Below are positions 15,883-24,703 of a stretch of 64,000 bases of DNA, piece after piece. Position 1 is the stretch's first letter. Each line of letters starts with the position of its first letter. Location of the stretch: assembly GCA_019245755.1 (NCBI GenBank), contig JAFARC010000066.1, positions 1 to 64,000 on the forward strand. The letters run 5' to 3'. The DNA comes from Mycobacteriaceae bacterium. Lineage in GTDB: Bacteria > Actinomycetota > Actinomycetes > Mycobacteriales > Mycobacteriaceae. The notes under the pieces are model-generated. The model ran no database searches, was not told where the DNA came from, and worked only from the letters and a program-made list of their open reading frames with translations. Position numbers and translations under genes: made by a program.

Positions 15883-16695
15883 CTATCTCTGGAAGGTCGA
15901 CCGGTTCATGCGTCGCTTGAAAGCCTTGTCGAAACGGCGGTATGTCGCGCGCAGTTCGCTGCCGGGCCACTGCTTGGGCAGCAGTGTGGCGGGCAGCAGT
16001 GGGTCTCGCTGAAGGTGGCGGACGACGCTGATCGACAGCGCGAATTCATACGTCAGCGTCGCGGTGACGTCGGTTGCGGTTGTGGTGGAGTTGAGCTCGT
16101 CCTGCATCGCCGCAATCAGCCGCCGCGCGTCGTGTGCCCACTGGTCCAGTCCGAACAGCGCGCTGACGGTGTCGGCGCGCAGATCCGCGGCGGCAGCGTG
16201 GAAGTGGACGCACTGCTGGTCCAGCACCGAACGCGACGTCGGCAGGCGGTCGGGGTCCAGGTTGTCCGGCCGGATCCAGACGCCTTGCCTGAGCTCGGCA
16301 AGGTGCAGCACCCTGGCGGCCTTGCGTAGCTCGAGCCGATCAGCCGCTGGCCGCCGCTCGAGCGACACCACAGCGAGCTCCCAGGTCTCCTCCCACGGGC
16401 GCAACGTGGCGTCGGGGCGCGCTGCGTCGTCCACCCGGTGGCGTCGCTCGAGCAGGTGGCCGGCGAGGGCGTACGTCCCGTTGTCGCTGCTCAGTTCTCC
16501 GTCGGAGACCATCCGCCACAGGCACGTTCGTGCGGCGCCGGCGCTGATGCCGAACAGTGCCGTCGCCGCGACCAGAACCGCGACGGGCAGGCGCGGCTCG
16601 TCGGCGCCCAGCAGCGCGGAGGCCAGCACCGACCGCGCGGTCAGCGGGCGGTCGCCGATCAGGTCGCTGACCTGGGCCCGCGACGATACACTCAT
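15883..16695 (-). CDS. PaaX-family transcriptional repressor
   Basis: 270 residues. N-terminal winged helix with LVAATALFGISAGAARTCLW-R, the PaaX helix-turn-helix block (about 34-56), then the PaaX middle domain (WELAVVSLERRP; GVWIRPDNLD), and the C-terminal family motif DPLLPATLLPKQWPG before YRRFDKAF. PaaX proteins repress aromatic-acid catabolic genes until a CoA-thioester inducer binds. ATG at 16695 is chosen because TATATAT sits 6-12 bases upstream, fitting a leaderless SigA promoter. It is divergent from a Rieske oxygenase gene. Confidence 0.85.
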   Translation of the reverse strand: MSVSSRAQVSDLIGDRPLTARSVLASALLGADEPRLPVAVLVAATALFGISAGAARTCLWRMVSDGELSSDNGTYALAGHLLERRHRVDDAARPDATLRPWEETWELAVVSLERRPAADRLELRKAARVLHLAELRQGVWIRPDNLDPDRLPTSRSVLDQQCVHFHAAAADLRADTVSALFGLDQWAHDARRLIAAMQDELNSTTTATDVTATLTYEFALSISVVRHLQRDPLLPATLLPKQWPGSELRATYRRFDKAFKRRMNRSTFQR

Positions 16696-16742
16696 CTCAC
16701 ATATATATTGACATGTGGCGACAGATACGTGACGCTTCGGTG

Positions 16743-17930
16743 ATGGGTGCCTCCGCCGGGACCCCACTGGCCGACGATGCCGAAATCGTTCGGCGGATCC
16801 TCGCGCACGTCGACGCCGGAACCACCGACGAGGGTCCGTCGTGGCGGGAACCGGTGCAGAACTACCTGGATCCCCGTCGGTTCGCCGACGAGCTGCGGGT
16901 ACTCCGGTCGGCGCCCAGCGTGTTCGCCCCGTCCGCGGCGATTCCCGGGGTCGGCGACCACATCGAACGTGTCAGTTTCGGGGTGCCGCTGTTCGCGGTG
17001 CGGGACAGCGACGGCGGTGTTCGGGTGTTCCGCAACGCATGTCGACACCGGGGAATGGCCCTGGTCGAGGGGACGGGGTGCTCTCATGCGCTGGTGTGTC
17101 CCTACCACGGTTGGACCTACCGCCTGGATGGGTCGCTGGCATATGTTCCACACGCCGAGGGCTTCCCCGACCTCGACGTGTCGTCGCGCGGGCTCGTCGA
17201 GGTGGCCAGCCGCGAGGTCGGCGGCCTGGTCGTCATCGAGACGCTTGAGCCGGGGCCGGTGACCGACGCCGACGGGCTGACCGATGGCGCCGCCTGGCGC
17301 GCGAAGATGGCCACCAGGCTGATCGATGTGAAGTCCACCATCCTGGCGATCAACTGGAAGGTTCTGGTCGAGCAGTTCCTGGAGGGCTACCACATCCGTT
17401 CGACGCACCGCGAGACGTTCTACCCGCTGCAGTACGACGATCTCAACGTGGTGGAAATATTCGGGCCTAACAGCCGAATTGCGTTCCCCTACCGCAATGT
17501 CGAACGCCTCCGCGACCGGCCGGAGTCGACCTGGGTGATCGGTCACCGTGTCACATTCGTCTATCACCTCTTCCCGAACGTGATGCTGGCGACGTTTCCG
17601 GACCGAATGATTGTGGTGGTGATCGACCCGATTGATCTCGAGCACTCCACCTTCACCACGTACGCGATGGACGGCGGTCCGGCGCCCGGGCACCGCCGCG
17701 CCGACGGCGGCCGCGGACGCGCGCTTGTCGACCGCGGTGCCATCGAGGACAACGCGATGTCCGAGGCCGTGCAGCGCGGCCTGCACGCGGGCGCCAACGC
17801 GTTCGTCGAGTTCGGGCGCCATGAGAGTGCGATCGGCCACTTCCACGCCACGCTTGACGATCGACTGGGCCGTCTGGAGCCGCTGACTCAGCGCAGCGCG
17901 ACGAATAGCCCCGACCGCAGCAGTATCTGA
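16743..17930 (+). CDS. Rieske non-heme iron aromatic-ring oxygenase, large subunit
   Basis: About 395 residues. The Rieske [2Fe-2S] site is CRHRGMALVEG followed 17 residues later by CPYHGWTY. The mononuclear iron site is in VEQFLEGYHIRSTHRE (two His), with a carboxylate expected near IEDNAMSEAVQRGLH. It hydroxylates an aromatic or amine substrate and needs a separate reductase, which is not encoded nearby. An in-frame ATG at 16713 lies inside TTGACATG and may instead be part of the promoter, so 16743 is preferred; neither has a Shine-Dalgarno. The last 15 or so residues overlap an antisense CadD-like remnant and may be a recently acquired end. Confidence 0.85.
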   Translation: MGASAGTPLADDAEIVRRILAHVDAGTTDEGPSWREPVQNYLDPRRFADELRVLRSAPSVFAPSAAIPGVGDHIERVSFGVPLFAVRDSDGGVRVFRNACRHRGMALVEGTGCSHALVCPYHGWTYRLDGSLAYVPHAEGFPDLDVSSRGLVEVASREVGGLVVIETLEPGPVTDADGLTDGAAWRAKMATRLIDVKSTILAINWKVLVEQFLEGYHIRSTHRETFYPLQYDDLNVVEIFGPNSRIAFPYRNVERLRDRPESTWVIGHRVTFVYHLFPNVMLATFPDRMIVVVIDPIDLEHSTFTTYAMDGGPAPGHRRADGGRGRALVDRGAIEDNAMSEAVQRGLHAGANAFVEFGRHESAIGHFHATLDDRLGRLEPLTQRSATNSPDRSSI

Positions 17931-18052
17931 AGCCCCAACACGATCATCCCCACCGGCGGCAGCCAGCGACTGGATCCCTCGAGCGCGCCGACCAGCCTCT
18001 TGTGCGACACCGACACGGAACCGGCGGCACACCAGAGTGCGGTGCGGCGGCG
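17888..18052 (-). pseudogene. 3' remnant of a CadD-type cadmium transporter gene
   Basis: The minus strand encodes 54 residues ending in a TGA that match the end of Cad (CadD) family membrane transporters: TALWCAAG (second-last helix), a short loop, then RWLPPVGMIVLGLQILLRSG (last helix) and LFVALR. An in-frame stop lies about 11 codons upstream and no start is present. The rest of the gene is missing; the GMC oxidoreductase gene ends about 100 bases further on. The remnant overlaps the Rieske gene end by 43 bases. Decayed and non-functional. Confidence 0.5.
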
Positions 18053-18158
18053 AAAACCTGGGCTCGAAGGCTTTGGCTAACAGTGCAGTGCCACGGATCA
18101 GCGGGCTCGGCCCAGCGGCCCGGCCCGACCATACCCATCGTGCCGTGATCCCGCCCAT

Positions 18159-19691
18159 TCAGGCGCAGATCAGATCAGCAGCCTTTTCGCCGATCATCAC
18201 GCTGGGCGCATGGGTGTGTCCGCGGATGATCACCGGCATCACCGACGCGTCGGCCACCCGCAAGCCCTCGACGCCGCGCACCCGCAGCTGCGGATCGACA
18301 ACGCTTGAGGCGTCGGTGCCCATCCGGCAGGTGGCGACCGGGTGATACAACGTGTGTGAGCAGGTGTTGAGCGCCTCTTCGAGGGTTTCCTCGCCGGTGT
18401 CGCGGGCGCCCAGCGGGCGAGCGACCTTGCCGAGAACGTCCTTCAACGCCGGCGCCTGCGCGATCTTCGCGGTGATGTGCAGGCCGGCCATCATCGCGGC
18501 GCGGTCCATCCCGTCTGGGTCGGTCAGATACCGCGGATCGATGACCGGCTTCGCAGTCGGGTCGGCCGAGCCTAACGTGATGCTGCCGCGACTGCGGGGC
18601 TTCAGCAGTATCGGGCCCATCACGACCGCATGACCGTACGGGTCGCCGAGCCCTTCCTCGAAGAACGGCGCGGGCGCGAAGATCAGTTCGAGGTCTGGCA
18701 ACTCCAGGTCCGGTCGGCTGCGGACGAACCCGTAGGCCTCCCCCACGTTGGAGGTCAGCATGCCGCGCCGGCGCACCAGGTAGTTGACGAGCTGCAGCGG
18801 CTTTTCGGCCGCGAACAGGCTGTCGTGTTTCACATCGAATCCGACCGGAGTCGCCAGGTGATCTATCAGGTTCTGTCCGACCTCCGGCGAGTGATGCACC
18901 ACGCCGATTCCGTGCTCGGCCAGCTGGTCGCGATCGCCGATGCCCGACAGCATCAGCAGTTGCGGGCTGTTGACCGCCCCGGCGCACACCACGATCTCGC
19001 GGCGGGCTCGAACCACCCGGCGCGTGCCGTCCTGGTCGAACTCGACCCCGACCGCGCGGGTGCCGTCGAATATCACCCGCCGGGCGGTGGCTTGGGTGAG
19101 TAGGGTCAGGTTCGGCCGGCGCAGGACGGGTCTGAGGTAGGCGTCGGCGCAGCTCCATCGCGCGCCGCGGCGCTGCGTGACGTGCGTTTGGCAAAAACCG
19201 TCCGGCGCGGCGCTGTTGGGCCGCTCGAGGCGGTAACCGGCCTGCTGCACCGCGGTGAGCCATGCGGCGGTGGATTTGCGGGGACTGCGCTGCGGCGAGA
19301 TCCTCAGCGGTCCGGATTCGATCCGGTCGAAGTACCTCGCGACCGCGGCATACGACCACTGGTCACCGGCCAACTGGGCCCATTCGTCATAGTCGGCGGC
19401 GAACCCGCGCACCCACATCATCGCGTTCATCGACGATGATCCCCCGAGCATCTTGCCGCGCGGCCAGTAGATCTGGCGGCCGTCGAGCTCCTTCTGCGGT
19501 TCCGTCAGGTAGTCCCAGTCCATCTCGCTTCGGAACAACTTCGCGAACGCGGCGGGGATGTGGACGAACTTGTCCTTGTCCTCCGGGCCGGCCTCGAGCA
19601 CCGTGACCCGGCTTGCCGGATCCGCGCTCAGTCGGTTGGCCAGCACCGACCCGGCCGAACCGGTGCCGACCACCACATAATCGGTTTCCAT
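18159..19691 (-). CDS. GMC-family FAD oxidoreductase (Rv1279-like)
   Basis: 510 residues. N-terminal FAD-binding VVGTGSAGSVLANRL and VLEAG, the GMC signature 1 GKMLGGSSSMNAMMWVRG (about 76-93), signature 2 GAVNSPQLLMLSGIG, and C-terminal active-site His residues in HTLYHPVATCRMG and GHTHAPSVMIGEKAADLI. It oxidises an alcohol of unknown identity, choline-dehydrogenase-like. It strongly resembles Rv1279, but a stretch of about 17 residues after YFDRIES that I recall in that protein is missing here. ATG 19691 is preferred over upstream codons because METDYVVVGTG matches the family start. Confidence 0.92.
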   Translation of the reverse strand: METDYVVVGTGSAGSVLANRLSADPASRVTVLEAGPEDKDKFVHIPAAFAKLFRSEMDWDYLTEPQKELDGRQIYWPRGKMLGGSSSMNAMMWVRGFAADYDEWAQLAGDQWSYAAVARYFDRIESGPLRISPQRSPRKSTAAWLTAVQQAGYRLERPNSAAPDGFCQTHVTQRRGARWSCADAYLRPVLRRPNLTLLTQATARRVIFDGTRAVGVEFDQDGTRRVVRARREIVVCAGAVNSPQLLMLSGIGDRDQLAEHGIGVVHHSPEVGQNLIDHLATPVGFDVKHDSLFAAEKPLQLVNYLVRRRGMLTSNVGEAYGFVRSRPDLELPDLELIFAPAPFFEEGLGDPYGHAVVMGPILLKPRSRGSITLGSADPTAKPVIDPRYLTDPDGMDRAAMMAGLHITAKIAQAPALKDVLGKVARPLGARDTGEETLEEALNTCSHTLYHPVATCRMGTDASSVVDPQLRVRGVEGLRVADASVMPVIIRGHTHAPSVMIGEKAADLICA

Positions 19692-19755
19692 GTCCACCCG
19701 GAGTCTATGAGCCGCCGGGTGCACGCGGGGCTAGTTCGCTGCCGGCCCCCTGTGG

Positions 19756-21339
19756 TCACGACTCAACGCCCGCCAGCTGCCCTTCGGTGCGGATGGGCGG
19801 GCGTGCCCGAGCGGGCAGTAGTGCGGCTACGACGGCCGCCGCGGTGAAGGCGATGCCCGCGCAGAACAGCGACCCGGCAAAAAGGCCGTCGAGGAAGGCG
19901 TGGTTGACCGCGCCTCGGACCTCCCCGATCCTGCCGGGGGGCAGTTGGCCGGTGACCTTGTACGCGGTCGCCACAGACCGTCCCATCATCGTGCGGAGGT
20001 CGGCGGGAAACGCGTTGAGCGCCGGTTCGGAAGCGACTCGGCGGGAGTAGACGGATGCGAAGATGCTGCCGACAACCGCCACACCGAGCGTGCCCCCCAA
20101 CTCGCGGGTGGTGTCGTTGACGGCCGAGCCCACGCCCGCTTTGTCGGGGTGCAGCGATCCCATGATGGCCTCGGTGGCCGGGGCCGTGGTCAGCCCCAGA
20201 CCCCCGCCCAGAAGTAGCATTTGCACGGCGATCACGGCATACGAGGTGCTCGCGTCGGCGGTGGCCGCCCATGCCAGGGCGGCCCCGAACACCGCGAGGC
20301 CCGCCGCGACGACCGCGGTGGTGCCGACCAGTTCGACCAGCCGGGGGCCGAGCACACTGGCGAGCGCGATCGACGCCGCGACGGGTAGCAGCCGGACCCC
20401 GGTTTCAAAGGCGCTGTAGGCCTTGATGAATTGGAAGTACTGGGTGATGACGAAGATGAAGCCGAATAGCGTGAGGAAGCCCGCGGTGACGGCCAGGCTG
20501 CCGCCGGAGAACCGCCGGTTGGCGAACACCGTCACGTCGAGCATCGGATGCGACACCCGCCGCTCCCACAGCGCGAACGCGCCCAGAACGACGGCGGCCG
20601 CAGTGAATCCGGCGGCACTCCGCACGCTGGCCCAACCCCAATCGGGCGCTTTGATGATGGTGTAGACCAGCGCGGTCACCCCGGTAGCGGACAAGATCAA
20701 TCCCCCGATGTCCGCCGGCGGGGTAGCCGGGTCCCGCGACGTCGGGATGAACAACGTTCCCCCGAGAATCGCCGCTGCCGCGATCGGCACGTTGACCAGA
20801 AAGATCGAGCCCCACCAGAAATGTTCGAGCAGCCACCCTCCGCTGATGGGGCCGGTGGCCACCCCGACGCCGACCATGGCGGCCCACAGCCCGATCGCCT
20901 TGGCCCGCCGCACCGGGTCGGTGAAGATGTTCACGATCAGGGCCAGGGTGGTAGGGAAGATCACCGCGGCCCCGACACCCATCGCGGCGCGCGCGGCGAT
21001 CAGCCCGTCCGCGGAATGCATGCGGGCCGCGACGGCGGAGGTGACCGCGAACAGGGCCAGTCCGGCGCTGAGCCAGCCGCGTCTGCCATAGCGATCGCTC
21101 AGGCTTCCTGCCGACAACAACAAGCCGGCCATCACCAGGGTGTAGGCGTCCACGATCCATTGCAGATGGGCGGTGTCGGCGTCGAGTTCGCGCGAAATCG
21201 TCGGCAGAGCGACGTTGACGATGGTGGCGTCGACGCTGATCACGAAGACGCTTAGGCAGATAACTGTTAGCGCGGCGATCGGGCGATCGCGGAAGTAGGG
21301 GTACCTCCAGCTTTCGGGGGACAGCGTACGTGCACTCAT
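19756..21339 (-). CDS. MFS drug:H+ antiporter, DHA2 (EmrB/QacA) family
   Basis: 527 residues with 14 predicted membrane helices. Motif A is GSLSDRYGRRGWLSAGL after helix 2, helix 1 carries the DHA2 signature VFVISVDATIVNVALPTI, and motif C (VGVATGPISGGWLL) in helix 5 marks an antiporter. It should export cationic or hydrophobic drugs using the proton gradient. ATG 21339 is used because the upstream ATG adds non-homologous residues. It is divergent from an HxlR regulator with a palindrome between them, which suggests inducible efflux. This pair is not part of the M. tuberculosis order as I recall it. Confidence 0.9.
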   Translation of the reverse strand: MSARTLSPESWRYPYFRDRPIAALTVICLSVFVISVDATIVNVALPTISRELDADTAHLQWIVDAYTLVMAGLLLSAGSLSDRYGRRGWLSAGLALFAVTSAVAARMHSADGLIAARAAMGVGAAVIFPTTLALIVNIFTDPVRRAKAIGLWAAMVGVGVATGPISGGWLLEHFWWGSIFLVNVPIAAAAILGGTLFIPTSRDPATPPADIGGLILSATGVTALVYTIIKAPDWGWASVRSAAGFTAAAVVLGAFALWERRVSHPMLDVTVFANRRFSGGSLAVTAGFLTLFGFIFVITQYFQFIKAYSAFETGVRLLPVAASIALASVLGPRLVELVGTTAVVAAGLAVFGAALAWAATADASTSYAVIAVQMLLLGGGLGLTTAPATEAIMGSLHPDKAGVGSAVNDTTRELGGTLGVAVVGSIFASVYSRRVASEPALNAFPADLRTMMGRSVATAYKVTGQLPPGRIGEVRGAVNHAFLDGLFAGSLFCAGIAFTAAAVVAALLPARARPPIRTEGQLAGVES

Positions 21340-21364
21340 GCTAAAAAACCTAAACCATAGAGAC

Positions 21365-21378
21365 AACTTATTCAAGTT
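21365..21378. promoter_or_regulatory. candidate HxlR operator between divergent genes
   Basis: AACTT-ATTC-AAGTT is an inverted repeat with 5-base arms in an AT-rich patch, centred between the MFS start (21339) and the HxlR start (21417). Both divergent promoters must lie in this 77-base gap, so one bound regulator could control both genes. Confidence 0.45.
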
Positions 21379-21416
21379 AATGGTGGAGTTACGTGTTCGA
21401 AGCGTAGAGTGGTGGT

Positions 21417-22085
21417 GTGCCCGCGCGACGGAATTACCACCAGAACTGCCCGATAGCGCGCGGCATGGACATCCTCGGCGAGCGGTGGACGCTGCTGATC
21501 CTTCGTGAGCTGATGGGCGGTCCGCGCCGCTACGGCGATCTGCGCGCCGAGCTGCCCGGCATCGCCACCAACCTGCTGGCCGACCGGCTCCGGGAGCTGG
21601 AGGATGCCGGTCTTATCGGCCGCGCGGAACTACCGCCGCCGGCCGCGCGTACTGTCTACACCCTGACCGAGGCCGGCTGGCGGAAGGTCCCACCGGTGCT
21701 GCGGGCCATTGCAGTGTTCGGGATGGAGCTGCTCGACCCGACCCGGGACGCGATTACTCCGTTGAACGGCTTCCTGGCCGGCATCTTGCTCGGTATTGAT
21801 CCCGTTCGCGCCACCGGCCTGACCGCGTCGTATCGCGTGGAGATCGATGGCCGCCGTTTCGAGTTCGCCCACGACCACGCCGGTCTTTCCGCCGCGCAGG
21901 CCCCGCCGGCGGTGCTGGTGACGGCGAGTGCGGTGGATCTGATCACCGCCCGCCTGGCGCCAACCGCGCCAGAGCGCAAGTCCGCGCTCAGGCGGGTGAA
22001 GTTCGACGGCCACCGCGACGATGTGGAGGCTATGCGCACGGCTTTCCGGTTGACCGGTGACCCCGGCCTGCCGGTCGCTCGCTAG
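21417..22085 (+). CDS. HxlR-type regulator with C-terminal SCP2-like domain
   Basis: 222 residues. Residues 1-95 are an HxlR winged helix: CPIARGMDILGERWTLLILR-E, RRYGDLRAELPGIATNLLAD and RTVYTLTEAGW. HxlR proteins often use the N-terminal Cys (here Cys11) for redox or electrophile sensing. The remainder resembles an SCP2/sterol-carrier-like fold that may bind a lipid or other ligand. GTG start. Divergent from the MFS pump it probably controls; its end overlaps the convergent SMC-like gene by four bases. Confidence 0.85.
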   Translation: MPARRNYHQNCPIARGMDILGERWTLLILRELMGGPRRYGDLRAELPGIATNLLADRLRELEDAGLIGRAELPPPAARTVYTLTEAGWRKVPPVLRAIAVFGMELLDPTRDAITPLNGFLAGILLGIDPVRATGLTASYRVEIDGRRFEFAHDHAGLSAAQAPPAVLVTASAVDLITARLAPTAPERKSALRRVKFDGHRDDVEAMRTAFRLTGDPGLPVAR

Positions 22086-24703
22086 GCCGTCAACTCGATC
22101 CGGTGTGCGCCGTCGATGCTGTCGTAGCGTGCCGGGCTGCAGGTCAGCACGATGACCTGCCCGTCCCCGCCGACCGCGTCGAACACCGTGCCCATTTTCG
22201 CCAGCCGGTCGGCGTCGCTGAACCCGAGCGCGTCGTCGATGATCACCGGCACGGCGTCGTCCTTGGCGACCAACGCGGCGCCCGCCAGCCGCGCCACGAT
22301 CCCCAGTTGTTCTTTCGCGCCACCGGACAGTGACTCGTACGGGACGGTCCGCCCGGACAGGGTGCGGCTCACGATACGCAGGTCGGTGTCGACTTGGAGT
22401 TCGAAGCTTTCACCGAAGACCAGCCGCCCCAGCCGCTCGACCTGCGCCCGGAAAGGCTCTACGTAACGCAGCCGGGTGTCGTCGCGATGCCTGGCCATCA
22501 CCGAGCGCAGTGTCTGTGCCGCGCGGGCACGGCGACGGATCCGGGTGTATTCGCTTTCGGCCTGCTCACGTTCGGCCGCCGCGACGTCCAGCCGGCCCTG
22601 GCGGCCTTCGGTGCCGTACACGCGAAGTCGGGTGGTGACGTCGCGCAGCTCGTCGTCGATCTGGCGGTGCCGGCGGCTCAGCTCCTCGGCGTCGCGAGCG
22701 GCGTCGGCCAACTCAGTGGCGACGCGGTCCGGCGCGGCCCCCGCGAGTTCGGCCCCCAGCCGGGCGGCGTGCTGGGCGGCCTTCCCGGCCGTCTCGGCGT
22801 CGGCTTCGGCACGAACCGCGATCTCGTCGTCGGGGCGCTGCTCGCGTTGTCGGGCCAGCCGGTCGCTCGCGGCATCCAGCTCCGCCCGGGCGGCGATCAG
22901 CTTTTCCCGCAAAACGGTGGCACGCATCGACTTTTCGGCCAGCTTGGCGCTGGCGGCTGCCGCAACCTTGCGGTGGGCCTCGCAGTCCGTGGCGGCGCGC
23001 CGGTGCGCGCCGACCGCCGCATCTAGTTCGGTGCGCGCGGTTTGCATCTCCAGGTGCTTGTCGACCTGCAAGTCGCGGCCGCGATCGCGCAGCAGGGCAA
23101 GCCGCGACCGCAGTGCCTCCACCGGCTCCTCGCCGCACAGCCCGGCCAGCGTCGCGGCCAGCCGGTCCCGGGCGGTGATCAATTCGCGGCGCTGCTGGGC
23201 AAGCGCCCGTGCGTGCTCGACGTCGTGGACCTGTGCGGCGGCCAGCGCAGCGGATAACACCTCCTGGGCCACGGCGAGCTTTTCCTGGTTGTCGCAAGCG
23301 GGTGTGCCGGGAATGATGTTCGCGGCCAGCATGCCGGGCACCTGAATCGCGGTGGGCGCCGTAGCCCGGGTGGTGAACGCTTTCCCCGCCGCCAGCCTTA
23401 CCCGTTCTCCGTTGATGCGCAGCTCGATGTCCGCGGCCGCGGTGAGCTCGATGCGTGCCGAGGCGAGCTCGACCTGACCCGCGGCGCGCTCGACCGCCGC
23501 GGCGGCCTTCTCGATGGCAGACATCGACGACTCGGTGAGCACGACGGCGCCCAGTGAGGTCTGGACATGCGCCAGGCCGCCGCGCGTGGAGTCGATCTTG
23601 GCGAGCCGCGACGCGAGCCGGTCGGCCTCGTCGCGGTCGGACAACCGGTCGACGGCTAGCCGGGCCGTGTCGACCCGGGACTGCAGGGCCGCCACGTCGG
23701 CCCCGGACTGCTCGACGAGCGCGGCCGCGGCCACATCAACCTCGCGTGCCGTGGCCTCCTCCTCGGCCGCCTCCCGCACCGCGGCGTCAGCCTGGGCGAC
23801 CGCTGCGGACCTGGCGTCGACGTCGGCGCGTAGCCGGCGCCGCTCGTCGCGGGCCGCGACGGCGGAGGCGAGCCTGGCTTGCGCGGCAGCGGCGATCAAC
23901 TCAGCCTGCTTGCTCTGCGCAGCCACCGTGGCGACCGCGTCGGATGCCTCCCGGGCCGCGGCCAGCCGCCGGCGCGCGTCGCTGACCGATTCCTGCACCT
24001 CGGCCAGCCGATCGGTCAGCTCGGCGTGCGTGCGCACGCCGTCGTCGACCTCCGCCACCGCGGCCGCGCAGCGGCCCACCTCCTGATCGGCGGCGGCGAG
24101 CCGCGCGGTGGCCGCCGACCATTCACCGGTGGGTCTGCCGGTCGGGGTGAAATATCGCGCGTACTCGGCATCGATGCGTTCGACCAGCAGCGGTTCGGCA
24201 CCCGACAACGCCGCGGACTGCCCGGCGGCGACATCTAGCGCGCGCGACAGCGCGTCACAGCCGGAGAGGTTGACGGCTTCGGTCGAGTTCGCCTGCAGCA
24301 CCCGTTGCGCCCGCCACAGCTCGATGTCGACCGTTTCGGCCAGCATGGCACAGACCCGTTCGTGGGCCTCGTCGCCGGTGAGTTGTTCACGAACGGGCGC
24401 CAGCACGCTGAGCTGCGTCTCGCATTTCTTGTGGAACCGCTTGCGGTATACGAACCGGTAGGGACCCGTGCTGATCTCGGCGGTAACCTCCGCACCGACG
24501 TCCGCATGCGTCGGCTTGACCTGCTTGACCTCCTTTTTTGTCGAGCGGTCCTTGGCTTCCAGCAGGAGGTCGAGCGCTTCGATCATCGACGACTTACCGA
24601 CCTCGTTCGCACCGCTGACGACCGCCACGCCGCGGTCGGGGAAGGCGATTTCGCGGTGGGTGACGCCGCGGTAGTTGGTCAGCACGAGGCGGTGCAGTTT
24701 CAC
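22082..24703 (-). CDS. Rad50/SbcC-like SMC ATPase without a zinc hook (Rv1278-like)
   Basis: 873 residues. Walker A is GANEVGKSSM (31-40), long coiled coils rich in Ala, Glu and Arg fill about 190-430 and 480-700, the signature is LSGGAKEQLG (about 792-801), and Walker B is VPVIIDDALGFSD (about 818-830), with Asp-Asp where many relatives have Asp-Glu. Rad50/SbcC proteins have CxxC at the coiled-coil tip. Here no CxxC exists anywhere; a small beta-rich insert around 440-475 (ELRINGERVRLAAGK; VPGMLAANIIPG) sits there instead. GTG start overlapping the nuclease stop (GTGA). Likely forms a DNA-end processing complex with the nuclease. Equivalent to Rv1278. Confidence 0.9.
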   Translation of the reverse strand: MKLHRLVLTNYRGVTHREIAFPDRGVAVVSGANEVGKSSMIEALDLLLEAKDRSTKKEVKQVKPTHADVGAEVTAEISTGPYRFVYRKRFHKKCETQLSVLAPVREQLTGDEAHERVCAMLAETVDIELWRAQRVLQANSTEAVNLSGCDALSRALDVAAGQSAALSGAEPLLVERIDAEYARYFTPTGRPTGEWSAATARLAAADQEVGRCAAAVAEVDDGVRTHAELTDRLAEVQESVSDARRRLAAAREASDAVATVAAQSKQAELIAAAAQARLASAVAARDERRRLRADVDARSAAVAQADAAVREAAEEEATAREVDVAAAALVEQSGADVAALQSRVDTARLAVDRLSDRDEADRLASRLAKIDSTRGGLAHVQTSLGAVVLTESSMSAIEKAAAAVERAAGQVELASARIELTAAADIELRINGERVRLAAGKAFTTRATAPTAIQVPGMLAANIIPGTPACDNQEKLAVAQEVLSAALAAAQVHDVEHARALAQQRRELITARDRLAATLAGLCGEEPVEALRSRLALLRDRGRDLQVDKHLEMQTARTELDAAVGAHRRAATDCEAHRKVAAAASAKLAEKSMRATVLREKLIAARAELDAASDRLARQREQRPDDEIAVRAEADAETAGKAAQHAARLGAELAGAAPDRVATELADAARDAEELSRRHRQIDDELRDVTTRLRVYGTEGRQGRLDVAAAEREQAESEYTRIRRRARAAQTLRSVMARHRDDTRLRYVEPFRAQVERLGRLVFGESFELQVDTDLRIVSRTLSGRTVPYESLSGGAKEQLGIVARLAGAALVAKDDAVPVIIDDALGFSDADRLAKMGTVFDAVGGDGQVIVLTCSPARYDSIDGAHRIELTA

